From Oscheius dolichura (Eukaryota > Nematoda > Chromadorea > Rhabditida > Rhabditidae): a DNA stretch of 64,000 nt. Made by a program: the position numbers and the translations under genes. The stretch is from the NCBI GenBank assembly GCA_932521035.1, contig OW051494.1:9906001-9970000 (forward strand), in the 5' to 3' direction. The notes beneath the pieces are model-generated. The model did no database searches. It worked only from the letters and a program-made list of their open reading frames with translations, and had not been told where the DNA came from. Positions 23,501-34,783 of the stretch are shown here, piece by piece (positions within the stretch are counted from its first letter, which is position 1; every line of letters starts with the position of its first letter).

Positions 23501-26500
23501 GGGAGCAGAGTCGGGTTTTAATAAAGGAGACGGCCAAGAACACTACAAGTTGCCGACTTCGGGAACAGGGAATATCATGTTCTTGGAAGACAACGGCAAT
23601 ACGGGAATACCGGGAGAATGGATGTTTGAAATTGGAGGGCCGAAGGTGGTACGGTGTAAAGTCGGCTGGAAGGGAGACACCTGTGATCAACGTGAGTTAC
23701 AGTATCCGAAAAATTAGAAAATCGAAGATTTTACCGAACGCAGTTGCGTATTTTACCCTATAAGATGGGAAATTCAAACTTTTAAGGCTACATTTTGGTC
23801 ACAAGACGAAAAATATATTTAAAACGATATCCTGAATCCTAAAAATTTTTAATAAAAAAGATTTCAAGTACGAAATTACGAAATTTCCCCCATTTGCGTA
23901 TTTTCTTTCAAAAGACGCGATCTTCCTTCCCGGGGTAATTTTGGGTCCCGAGACGGTTTTGAATCCGTTAAAATTCCAATTTTTTTCAGAATGTGGTAAA
24001 GACGAGTGGGGAGCCGATTGTGAACTCTGTTGCCATTGTGCCAATGGAGGAAAATGTGACGCCGTCACCGGAGAATGCCAAGGAAACGCAGCCACTTGTG
24101 CAGAATGCTGGACTGGCCAATTTTGTCAAACCAGTACGTTTTCCCGGTCAATTTTTTTCCAATTTTTCCATTAAAATAACTCGCTCACTCAAAAAATGGT
24201 TCTAGAAAAGGAAAACTGCCGTCGGAACGTTACCAGTATCTGCGCGCCGAATGCCATCTCCTTCACGGATTATGACCGGTGTGGGGAGCCTGTTCAGCGA
24301 TGTCAGTGTCTTTCTGGCTTCACCGGGGATGGAACAAAGTCCTGCAACGGTAACAGACCTTTAAATTTGGGTTAAAATAACCAAAACTTGAAGATATTGA
24401 CGAATGCCGCCAGCCGAGCATCTGCCACAAGGAAGCAACCTGCATGAACACTCCGGGACGATATTTTTGCCAGTGTAAAGCAGGATTCCAAGGTTAGTTT
24501 GCCTTTTTTGAACTGTACATTAAATTCCAACCCGGGAAATTAAAATAAAGACAAATTTTCCAGGAGACGGAGTCAAGACCTGCTTCCCGGCCTTCTTATA
24601 CGCTAATGAAGGACATCAGACGTTACCGCGAAGCAAAAATTCCAAAGTCACATTCCAGCTGAAGAATCCGTTGAAGATTATGGGAAAGAATACTGATAAA
24701 TTTATGGTAAGCAGAAAAAAATCTTGGGAATGGGTGCGGGATACTGTAGAAATGGTTCGAGACCCAAACTTGGGTTCTACCGGCCTTCAGACCATGAAAA
24801 TGCGTTTTTCAAGAATTTTTGTCTTTTTTTTTTAAATTTTAAAGGTCTACCTACTTTAAAATATAAGATGGTGACCCTATAAAAGTCGACAAAAAGTTGT
24901 AGAAATGCGGTAGAACGGCCCCGGGACCCAAAGGGGGATTTAGCATCTTCCAGACTCCAGAGACGGCCGTTTTTGTTGATTTTTTGAAGAAATCTGCTCA
25001 TTTTGGCTATTTTAAAGGTCTAATTACCTCAAAGCTTTAATTTAGATCACAACCTCCGGTCTGATAACACTCGGAGACCTCGTGGAGTCCTCTATTTCCT
25101 CTCTGGATGACGTCCATACCCAAGTAATTGCTCCCTTCTTCGCTCCTATTGATCTTTCCCAAAAGGGAGCAGTTACTGTAGCTGAGACACAAGGTATTAT
25201 ATCCTTTGAGCCCTGTAAATTGTACATTTTAAGATTCCGAGGTCTTGAAGCGAGTAAAACGAATAATTGAAGACAATTTCGGTGATGCTTTTGATCCAAG
25301 GAGCGCGGTTACCGTAACCTATGTTAATGTTACTGATGGGAGGAGTCAGGTACATTTTAACCTAGAATTTAATGTTCTACACATTAGAAATAATTCTAAT
25401 TACAATATAATATTTTAAAAATTATAGAAAGCCAATACATTCCAAGTTGTCCTCTCCGGTGGGCTGAACTCCCGAAGGGAAACCGTTACCTACGTCCAGT
25501 TACTGTACAAAGACATGTCCTGGGTAGAAAATGGAGAGGTAAGCACCTTTATTAACTTATTTAGACCTTTAAAACTGTCCCAGCCCTTTAAAAACCTGAA
25601 TAATATTTTTAGGCAGGAATAATGACAAATGACCTGGCGACGTCCGTCCTTCTGCCGGGTTCTGGTAGCCAGGGGCTGGAGAATCTCCCCAGCCAATCGA
25701 ATGTTCGGCAACCGGGAGTTTGGATCTATCGAATTGGTAGGATATGGTAATTTGCTTCTTGACACGAAAATTCTAGACGATAAAAATATCCCCGCCTGCC
25801 CGAGAGAGCATCTCCTTCCGCCTTATTGCGATGTGACCAGGGTTGACGCCAGTAAGTTGCTATATTTTTCTATAAACTTACTGTAAATCGAGAGAACTGG
25901 TGGATTTATGTCTCTGAAACTCTGAAATTTAAGAAATACAGAAAAAATAACTCGGAAAAGTCAAAAATCGACCAGAAATGGGTTTTAGGCGCCGGTATAC
26001 GGTAATCTGAACAAAATTTCATTTTTCCCTGTTTTGGGGGATTTTAAACGTTTTTTACCGATCTTTTATCAATATTCAAACTTTAAAAAGTAAGCTTTAA
26101 TTTATTTAGACCTTTAATTTTTTTAAAAGGCAAAAAATCGAAAGAAAAGGCAGCATTTTGGTTTGAAAAGGAGTTCAGGCGAATTATCGTACTCTCACCT
26201 AAACTCGTTATTTTCCCGCCTTTCAACCCTTTTGAAATACCTTACTATATTTTCCTTTCAGAAGTCAAGCAGTTTGAATCAAATCTGAATAAGAAATCCG
26301 AAAATTTGGCCATCAGCACCCCAGCCGGGCGGATAGAGGTAGGCGGTCCGCGTGCAATCATTCCTGTCTTGGATAACAGTCCCCGTTCTCCGGCTAACCA
26401 GGTGTTTTCTGTCCCAATTCCTTCACTAATCCTACCGTAATCTTTAGCACAAAACAACCAGCAGGCCGAGGCCAAATTTCTCTGCCAACACTCCTCACCA

Positions 26501-28614
26501 GCCTCTTGTTTCCCTGAGCCAGGAAGACTTCAACGTGGATCCGGACGTTTTTGAGGCTGTCACTTTCCCGGCTTTCCAAAATATTCAACCACAACTGATT
26601 GGGGAAAAGCAAAACCATCCGGGAGCTAAGAAAATGCCAGATTTTACTGTAACACCGGTGAGTTTTTGACGAAAATAGGGGAGAACGCCTGTTTGGCGGG
26701 AAACGCCCTAAAAGAGCCAATCTTTTCAAATTAAAGGGATGTTCTAACATATAAAATAGCTAAAAGTCCTTTGAATGCTAAAACAGTCCTTTAAATTGTA
26801 GACCGTAAAAATTCATAATTCGAACGTTTTTTGGGCAGGAAATGAGCCGGGGGCCGAGAGACAGTTTAGGGTCGAAAAATTCCGTTTAGGACCATTTTTC
26901 TGTGTTTTAACGGTTCTACGGAATCTAGAACAGACTACGAATTAATGTAACACGGTTTCCAGAAGTCTGGTTCCACCACAAGGCCGCCAACTGCCCCCAC
27001 AACGACTCCTCGCCCTGCCCCGTCTGCTTCGGCCATCACAACCAAGGAGCCGTCAACTGAACCGACTTTCCCCACATTTATCGACGAAGAAAGCGATAAA
27101 GTAGCCACATTTAGGCAGAATTTCGGTACAAAAACCCCGAAAAACGGTTAAAAATGGGATTATTGCAGGCCATCCGGAGACGAGTCCTTCCACGACGACT
27201 ACAGTAACCCCAATGGTGGCTAAAACGACGACGACGGAGACAGTGGATCCTGAAGCGATTGCGGAAGTGATTCCTGAAGAGATTATTCCGGAAGAAATAC
27301 CGGGCGGGAACTTTAATCGAGTGGAGGAGATTACCGCGCCCACGACACAGGAAACTCCAAGACCGCCGGCCATTTTCATCTTTTCCAGTTCTACCAAGAC
27401 TCCAAGGGTTAGTTTTCTTAATGTTACCTTTAAATTGCATTAAAAACGGCTTAAAATTTTATACAAATTAGAAAAAAACGGTAATTTTTAGACAACTCCC
27501 CGGCCAACGGCGCCTCCTCCTCAAAAACGGCCGAATTCCATTGTTACCGGCAAACCGCCAGCAGCAGACGCCGCTTATGAGGACCATAATCCAGGTGGGA
27601 CCCTATAATTTGCCTGGATACTGTAGTTTTCGCTTCAGGACCAGCAGTCATCATTCCCAGTGTGATCGTCCTCATCTGGCTGGCTGTCATCGGGTTTATA
27701 TTCTTGGTTGTCTGCTGTAGGAAGAGGCACAACGCCCAGAGGGCCCACAGTATCTACGGAGCGACCTATGGCGTCCGCCCAGTCGGCTATCAGTTTAAAA
27801 GAGGATCCAAAAATCTGGATGGGTCCTATGAAGATCATCTGGAGAAGGCAGCCCGGTTGAGCACAGAAATGGGAGCTTATAGCCAGGTTCGTGGAGAGGT
27901 AAATTCAATTTGAATCGTTTTTTCCCGCTTCTAACAATTTTTGACTAAACGAGGAGGTATAAAAATAACAAAAATATACAGTAATCAAAAACTTACCGTA
28001 GCCTTTTAAAAACCCCCGCCGGGACCCCTTGATTTTGCCTGATTGAGCGCATTGGTCCCGCAGCGACTGCGCGCACGCTTTCTGTTTAGCGACAATGCTT
28101 TTCACAGAAAATTAGAAATTGGCTGAAACCTAGTTCATTCGATTCAGTTTTTGACGGCGGTTCTGATGATGTTTTTCGTTTTTTATGAAACGGCCAATTT
28201 CGCAGCCATTTTCCTCTACTACAGTAACCCGCCTAGGTCCTTCAGGGGGTCCTTTAACACTCTGATCCGGCTTTTCTGGCGCGTTGATTCACCAAAAGAT
28301 TAATTCAGCTATTAGTTCGGCTATTTACATACTAGCCCTATTAAAACGGATAACATAATCGTTCTTTAATCAACCCTAACCCCCCATTTCAGCCGAGTCG
28401 CCTCTCCCTCTACGGCTCCTACTGGAATCTCAATAACTCGGCGTCTTCTCCTTCAGGAAGCGGGCCGTCTCATCGGCAAAGTCCACCATTTAACCCTACG
28501 GTAACTAACCCTACTTATTCTTCATTTTAATCAACTGTCTTCTAACTTTTTCCGCCTTAAAATTTTACCCCAAAATAACTTTTTCAGAGGTATACCTACA
28601 CCGGTCGCTATTGA
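20505..28614 (+). CDS. dex-1: DEX-1-like nidogen-domain receptor
   Basis: Twenty-three exons, 1,077 residues: 20505-20672, 22162-22254, 22302-22425, 22837-22914, 22961-23100, 23415-23691, 23990-24133, 24206-24349, 24394-24492, 24564-24706, 25046-25193, 25234-25349, 25428-25538, 25613-25736, 25777-25851, 26262-26401, 26448-26657, 26963-27125, 27169-27407, 27492-27594, 27639-27898, 28393-28500, 28588-28614. Order: signal peptide ([13 protein letters not shown]); first NIDO region about 60-285 ([39 protein letters not shown]); laminin-type Cys-rich EGF about 294-341; EGF 342-389; calcium-binding EGF ([17 protein letters not shown]) 390-425; second NIDO region about 425-640; Ser/Thr/Pro-rich stalk; membrane helix about 950-973; basic-start cytoplasmic tail ending RYTYTGRY. 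This is the C. elegans DEX-1 plan, an extracellular anchor for dendrite tips and epithelia. TTTTTCAG abuts the ATG. Confidence 0.88.
20692..20837 (-). repeat. Fold-back MITE copy 13, in dex-1 intron 1
   Basis: GGCTCGTAGTCCGATC left end, CATAAAGTCTCGGCA arm, reversed core, CCGAGTC right end. The flanks CTCGTTTT and TCCGTTTT match at six of eight positions, consistent with an eroded 8-bp duplication. Confidence 0.85.
23167..23368 (+). repeat. Dispersed ~200-base repeat, dex-1 intron 5
   Basis: Matches 28020-28228 in direct orientation, sharing CGCAGCGACTGCGCGCACGC, CTGTTTAGCGACAAT, CTTTTCACAGAAAA and CGGCCAATTTCGCAGCC-like blocks. Non-coding. Confidence 0.8.
28020..28228 (+). repeat. Dispersed ~200-base repeat, dex-1 intron 21
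   Basis: Second copy of the 23167-23368 repeat within the same gene, in the same orientation. Confidence 0.8.
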
Positions 28615-29302
28615 CATCATCACTCATTACATTTTCTCTCCTGTTCCACTCAATTCCAATCTCATCCATTTTTATTATATTTTCTATTTTCTATTAATCA
28701 AATTCTATTCTCTTCCATGTGCTACGCATTCCGTGACGATGCTCATTATTCGTGCGTTTCTATTTTGACACCCTCCCTGCCCCCCATAATGCAACAAAGA
28801 CGGGAAAATCTCTCATTCTCACCATATTTTTCTATTGATATATTGTACTACTGTACTGTATTACACTGTAAGACAATAATAAAAGTTCTATTCTTATCAG
28901 AGGAGGTCGATTCTTGGTTCAAGGCCCTGCATAAGGCTCGGTCTTCGGTAGTCCTCTTCCCCGCACCCGTAAAGTCTCAGCAAGACAAAAGTATGAAGGC
29001 GCCACAGTTTTGTAACAGTTTCGAATAAAGATGGCCCCTCTGCCGAGACTTTACGGGTGTGGGGGAGCGAACTATCCAAGACTGAGCCAGTTGAAGGGGT
29101 ACGAGTTGGCGAGTAGACGAGTAGACGAAGCTAGCCATCCGAGGGGGGAGAGTGAGTGAAAAGGTGATCGTTTGCGACCCAGTGGGAATTTTTATAGGGG
29201 CAAGGGGAAAAGTAGCCGAAAGAACAGAAAAAACATTTGAAAAATGGGTCTCCCGGGCGTCCAAAACTGGTCAATTTTACCGGTAAAAAACGGAAGTCAT
29301 GA
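28615..29302. other. dex-1 3' region and upstream region of the first L-domain gene
   Basis: AATAAA at 28878-28883 is a good dex-1 poly(A) signal. A fold-back element follows at 28.94 kb, then a TATA box at 29.30 kb. No coding sequence seen. Confidence 0.5.
28935..29088 (-). repeat. Fold-back MITE copy 14
   Basis: GGCTCGGTCTTCGGTAGTCC left end; reversed core; right arm TGCCGAGACTTTACGGGTGT; end AAGACTGAGCC. Confidence 0.9.
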
Positions 29303-29309
29303 TATAAAA
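29302..29309 (+). promoter_or_regulatory. TATA box, first L-domain gene
   Basis: ATATAAAA about 30-40 bases before a pyrimidine-rich presumptive start site. A 5'-UTR intron (about 29371-29452, GTAAGT to TTTTCAG) would follow. Confidence 0.45.
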
Positions 29310-29489
29310 GTCAAAGTTCAGTCTACTTCGACCTTCGCTTCTTAGCTGGTCGCTTCTCTCCAGACCTCCAAGTAAGTTGGCTACTTTTGGCTACTTTCCA
29401 ATAACTCTTGTTGTTGTTACTTTTTATCCATCAAAGTAAATCAACTTTTCAGAAACTTCTTGCTCCTTCTCCTGTGATATATTGATCAG

Positions 29490-32312
29490 ATGATGGCGAG
29501 AAAGAAACGTGAGACTGAATTCAACGCAGCTAACTCGTTAATGCAAAATGGTACTTTTGAAGTGCAGCGGAGATACCGGCAAAGAGGTACAAATTGTGAG
29601 TTTTCTTACCAACGTGATCCAACTGTTATATGGTTTAGGTGATAAGTTATCCTCAACTGACACCACGAGCTACGTTCTTAAAACATGCAGTTCTTTGTAT
29701 TCTTCTCCTGGTGGAATTTACCAGTTGATTATCGACCAAGTCGATACGGCGGAATGGAGCGATTTTACCAAACACCTTGAACACGTTACAAATGTCGATA
29801 TTTTAATTGAGCAGTCGTCAATTACCACCCTAGACATAACTACTAAGCTTAAGACAATGGATGTAAAAAGTATTTCTTTAATCCAGTGACATACCTGATT
29901 TTTTCTAGATTTTATCATCAAGAATAACCCGAACTTGACTAAAATTGTACTAAACTCGAAAGTACAAATGGCTATGGTTTCTTTGTCAATTGAGGGGAAC
30001 CCTAAACTGTCCTCTATTGAGCTTGCTACGACAAATTCAAGAGCTCTCGAAGGTAGTATCAAAATCGTCGGCAACCAGATGCTCGACAATGTTAAAATAA
30101 ACGGCATGACTTTAAAGGATTATGAGCTTGTCGATGTTGTCAAAAAGAGTCTGATGCGGAAGGCATATATGAATGCTCCATCTCCGCCGAGTGTTCAAAC
30201 TTCCCCTGCAGATCTCATCATTACGGACAATCCGGCGCTCAAGACGGTTGATCTGAAAATCACCAACATCGATATCAGTGGAAACGTCGAAATTCGGAAA
30301 AATCCGATGCTCGACAATTTGGTTGTATCTGAAATAGAAACCTTGAAGATTGCCAACCAGTTGCTGGTGACGGATAACAACGCCCTTCCGTCATTTAACC
30401 TTGGCAAGCTCCACCATTTTAGTGTTACTCAAGGTTTGTTTCACCTTGTTATCTCTTCTAATACAACACTTTTAGCAACCACAATCTCAAGAAACAGCAA
30501 ACTGGAGGATATCAACTTGGGCTATTTGACCTCCGTCAAACTTCCCAACTTTGAAATCCATCAAAATGACATGTTGACCCAGATTAGAGGAGGAGGACCA
30601 AACTTGGAGAAGTACAACGACAAAAAGATTGTTATGAATGTTCATGGAAATAAGAAATTGCTGGAGACGGGTGTGTTGGAGAAGCTGCGCCATACCTGGA
30701 ACGAGATTCAGGACGAAGGAGGTAGTTTTTCAACATTTCCTCTCAAACATTTTGTAATTTAGAATGTATGTTTCCTAATGAAGTGAAGCAGCTTTCCGAG
30801 TTGGATGGCTGTAAAGCTGTATGGCGTGAGCTGAAGTTGGCAATGGGTGTCCAGGGAACCACGAGCACCAAGCTGGCCAAAGTTACCGGCGACATTGAGC
30901 TGGCCAATGTCAACATTGGCGACCTCGAATTTCTGAACGGAACAATTATCACAGGCACAATCAGTACATTTTCTTTGATTCCAGGACCCGTTGCCGATTC
31001 CATTAGCCGTTTTTATATCGGAATAATCAGTTTCTCCCGAGCAGCCGGCCTTGAGCTCCCAGAGCTGGGTATACGGTAGTCTCGCACCCGTAAAACCTCG
31101 GCAGGACTTTCCTTTTGATCCAAAACAGCCATGACTTGATACTTTTGCCTTGCGAATGCCGTACGAGTGCTGGCAAGCAGGCTATCGTGTACAAAATCAC
31201 TTGAAGCTCGGCCACAGGGGTTTCTCACCAGATTGGGAGCTTTCTCGGGTTACTGTAACTACCTTATTCTTCTATTTTCAGCCTCTAACACGTGTGACGT
31301 TGCTTGGCCGTCTTTCCTGACTGTCCAGAGCACGGCTTGTACTACTAGTCCGCCTACGACCACGACGATTCCCTCACCAGTGGGCGGCGGCCCCGGACCA
31401 GCGCCTGGCCCTTCTGAAGCTGTCCCGCCGGCACTGGTCACAGCTACCGGAGGACCTTCGGCACATAATTCTGGCTCTGCGAACCTTGTCAGCCCGGTTG
31501 TGGTATATTTAGCGTCAGTTTTTCTGCATTTCCTTGGAGCTAACCGCCCGTTTTTCAGTGAAATTGGAATTCCTTTGGGTTCCTGGATTCTCCTTGGTTT
31601 GGCTACATTTGGACTTAGTAAATATTTGCACAACACAAAGGCTAAGAAGAGGAAAGAGGAGTTGGAAGCTGAAGAGGAGAAGAAGAAAAAGACGTTGGAA
31701 GCCGAGGAAGAGGAAACGCAAAAGACGTCGGAAGACGAGGAAGAGGAAAAGAAAAAGACGTTGGAATCTGAAGAGGAGAAGAAGAGTACGTCGAAATCGC
31801 CAAAGTGGCCGGATAAGCGCCCGGTGATGAGGAGGGCAAAGGCAATACGCGCGGACGACCATATACAGAAAGTAGCAGGGGTGGCCGAGCCCAGCAAGGA
31901 GGCGAGGAAGAACGCGAAGGCGGCGAGGAAGAACGCGGAGAAGCAAAAACAGAAGGCCGCATTGGCGGCCATGCCCAAGGAGGAGGCGAGGAAGGCCGTG
32001 AAGGAGCTGAAACAGCAGGCAGCAGTGGCCAAGGCAGAGAGGACTAAGAAGTACAAGGAGAATGTGGAGCGAAAGGAGACCCGCGGGAAGGAGTGGCGGG
32101 ATAAGCATATAACTGTCCATTGTCCCGAGAAGACGCCAAAGCCAAAAAAGACGCCTCAAACTAGAAAAATGGCAAGCAAAGGAACGAATAGCAAGCTAAG
32201 GACCAAGAGTGGAGTAGATGAAGTTGAAAAGGTTGTTTTACAGTCTGGGGTACGGTACCCCGCGAGTCTGAGCAAAGACGCCCGCCATTGTGGTTCAAAT
32301 TTCCCGAGTTAA
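29490..32312 (+). CDS. Receptor L-domain protein A with charged tail
   Basis: Six exons, 779 residues: 29490-29595, 29639-29869, 29909-30433, 30476-30721, 30763-30963, 31282-32312. Residues about 36-435 are repeated NP-L / I-L strands (IIKNNPNLTKI, IEGNPKLSSIEL, EIRKNPMLDNL, LLVTDNNALPSF, NGNKKLLE-like) typical of the receptor L-domain beta-helix, as in nematode irld proteins. A second L-domain start (LDGCKAVWRELKL) follows ECMFP. A Pro/Thr/Gly-rich linker precedes hydrophobic stretches at about 508-521 and 530-550, then a long Lys/Glu coiled-coil-like tail and an Ala/Lys-rich segment. Intron positions and phases match gene B exactly. Unlike B and the third copy, the predicted start (MMARKKRE) lacks a signal peptide. 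Confidence 0.75.
31075..31181 (+). repeat. Degenerate fold-back MITE in intron 5 of L-domain gene A
   Basis: GTAGTCTCGCACCCGTAAAACCTCGGCAGG left arm, decayed core (ACTTTTGCCTTGC), eroded right arm (GTACGAGTGC). The oldest-looking copy. Confidence 0.6.
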
Positions 32313-32628
32313 AAGTCACGTTCTTCAACTACCGTAATCCGGTTGGATCTATTTAACTGGCGCCGATTCAGCGCTCTCTGTCTAATCACAAAATTCCAAC
32401 AGAACTTCTTGACTGGATAGAGACGCCTTGCTGGCTCCCAGGGGCATAGTGATGTGAATTTAGTGGACTGGTGACTAATCTGCGCCCAGTTATACCCTTT
32501 TCCTGCTTATAAATCGTTTGGGGAAACGCGCGCTGAATCAGGAATAAGGGCCGTCGCGCATCCGTGCTTACAGTAACCCGCCTGAAAAATGATAAATATG
32601 AAAAATTGTTAAACATTACATTTTTCAG
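32313..32628. other. Intergenic
   Basis: Short spacer between L-domain gene A and the phosphatase. Nothing recognised. Confidence 0.4.
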
Positions 32629-32751
32629 GCGCCTTCAACTATCTTTTCAATTTCTGATAGGCCCAAATCACATCTCGACAAGCAACAGGATCCCCAGGAT
32701 AATGAGCCTCCTCTCTTTACACACGCGGATAAGCGAGCATTCTACAAGAGA

Positions 32752-34571
32752 ATGTGGAAAAGCAGCTTTCTGAAGAAGCATTTCCACGATGAGAGCAACT
32801 ATGAGCTTAAAGATATTACTAGACTCTACAAGCCTGCGGAATTACATGTTCTTATGTACATGTTCAAAAAAGTCTATAAATACCGACCGGCGCTCGTGGA
32901 TTTGCCCAAGAAGAAGCGCTATATCATCGTTGGTGATATCCATGGGCATTATAAAGAGCTGCAGAAAATCTTCAAGGTATTTTCTTTTCTTTTAATTGTT
33001 TTGGACTTGTACCTGGCGGCATACATGGACAAACGGCCGGGCGCGTGCGTTACGTAACATATCTCAATCAACGTTGAGCTACAGATTGTTCTTCCAGGGT
33101 GGTTGAGATATGCCTGGGTTCATTAGAATCACCTTGACGTGTTCTCCAACTAGGTCTTTGAATTTTTGAAATCGGCGAAGAAATGACCGAGATACGGACA
33201 GAAACACCCGACACTCCCGTCGCCGCGTCAAAAAACGGGCGCACCCGAAATTGGGCGCTTCGCCCATGTATGCCTGCCGGATACGGTAGTCTAATTTGAA
33301 CATTTGCAGCTCCTGGGTGGACCTGGTCGGAATCTGAACCTTTGTTTTGTGTTTCTGGGTGACTACGTCGATAGAAATCCGTTTGGCCTTGCCGTTATGG
33401 CTATCCTGATGCAGATGAAGATCCGCTACCCCGAGCAGATTGAAATTCTCCGAGGAAATCATGAAACGAAGGCCATCAACTATAAATATGGCTTTCACCA
33501 GGAGGTCATTATCTATCGCGAAGCCTGCACGTGGATTGATACTCGTATGAATGAGGTCTTCGACTGCCTGCCGCTGGCGGCCTTCGTCATGGACAGGTAT
33601 CTCTGTATGCACGGTGGTATCGGTCCGGAACTGACCTGCCTGAATGATCTGAGAAAAGTGACGACGCCATTGCGTTCTCACGAAATCGGAGGCCGGCCTC
33701 TGGTTTGGGATTGCCTCTGGGCCGATCCACATGAAGACACCGATGGATCCACCCGTGAGCCGGAAAATGATGACCTTCCCCCTGGATTTAATCACAATGA
33801 TGTGAGTTATTTTGAACGCTTTCTATATTCTTGCGATCGGCCCGAGATTTCCCACGTTTTAAAATGTCTTGTGTATGTAATTTTGGACTGCTCGCGACAA
33901 AAAGACTTGATAGCGCCCTAGTGTAGCCTATCCAGTTCCTCAAAAACGGCAAATAGAGCTTTTGAATGAAATAGAAGGTTCTCCCAGCGCATAGGAATAG
34001 CATGATCTCAAAAAAAATCCGACTAGAATGTACCGTAACCGCGCTCAGTTTGGGCTCGACCCTCGATAGTCCGATCCCTTGCACCCGTAAAATCTCGGCA
34101 GAAGGATCATCTTTATTCAAAACTGTTACAAAACTGTGTTATACTTTTGTCTTGCCGAGACTTTACGGGGGGCAGAGGATCGAACCATTGACAACCTCGG
34201 TTTTACCCGATCGAAAAGCGCGCTTCATAACCCGCGCTTTCACCTCGCCTGCCAAATATTTTATATAAAAATTATTATATGAATTGTTTCAGGGTAGACA
34301 TACCAGTGTACTGTTTGGAGCAAAGGCCGTGGATAAGCTGTCGAAAGCGGAGAAGAAGCAGATCAAGATCTACCGCGGTCATCAGCTTCCCGGTACAGGA
34401 TATGTATTCTTCCTTGACGGAAAAGTCACGACCATCTTTTCCAATTCGAGATATAGGACTGCTAACACGCAGAGGATGAACTACTCGTCTGCAGGTGTCT
34501 TGGAGCCGAATGGCGAAGAGTACTTCATCGTCTTTGGAAAGCCGGGAGAGATGGCCGACGAAATTAGCTAA
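32752..34571 (+). CDS. Divergent PPP-family Ser/Thr phosphatase
   Basis: Exons 32752-32976, 33310-33801, 34293-34571; 331 residues, the size of a PP1 catalytic subunit. Metal-site motifs are present in order: GDIHGH (61-66), GDYVDR (92-97), RGNHE (about 126), HGGIGPEL (about 181), LVWDCLWADP and YRGHQ. Differences from canonical PP1: the Gly after GDYVDR is Asn, and the C-terminal SAPNYCGEFDN region is replaced by SNSRYRTANTQR, so the usual Cys of the toxin-sensitive loop is absent. It should dephosphorylate Ser/Thr in the cytosol or nucleus if active. The frame is open upstream to a TTTTTCAG at 32629 (APSTIFSISDRPK...), so the true N terminus may be longer. Many nematodes carry expanded, divergent PP1-like sets of this kind. 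It lies between two L-domain genes on the same strand. Confidence 0.85.
33031..33258 (-). repeat. Dispersed ~210-base repeat, copy B, in phosphatase intron 1
   Basis: Inverted relative to copy A at 18.2 kb. The antisense open frame here is a by-product. Confidence 0.8.
34053..34200 (+). repeat. Fold-back MITE copy 16, in phosphatase intron 2
   Basis: GGCTCGACCCTCGATAGTCC left end; ACCCGTAAAATCTCGGCA arm; plus-orientation core with a short deletion; right terminus eroded. Confidence 0.85.
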
Positions 34572-34675
34572 GAAGAGCATCGTCTTCACGTCTTTCTCTC
34601 TCTCTGACTGTATTCGCTGTGAACCTGACAAAATATGTCAATTTTGTTAGTGAATATATATTGTATTGTTTATGT

Positions 34676-34681
34676 AATAAA
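34676..34681 (+). terminator. Phosphatase poly(A) signal
   Basis: AATAAA 105 bases past the stop codon. Confidence 0.6.
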
Positions 34682-34783
34682 AATATAAAAATATGTTGTG
34701 TATTTCGTGTCTTGGTGGGTTTGTTTGGGCGCTACTGTATTTGATTTTTTGATTTCTGCTTTTCTGTCGGCTTCTATGGGAGG

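Noticed and set aside
31520-31558. Possible extra intron in L-domain gene A before the membrane segment (TTTTTCAG at 31551-31558).
   Set aside because: No GT donor in the required phase exists upstream, and the frame is open throughout.
31259-32056. 265-codon minus-strand frame opposite L-domain gene A.
   Set aside because: It is the antisense of the Lys/Glu/Ala-rich tail, whose codon bias leaves the opposite strand open.
33079-33795. 238-codon minus-strand frame opposite the phosphatase.
   Set aside because: It is antisense of exon 2, which has clear PPP motifs, and runs on into a dispersed repeat.
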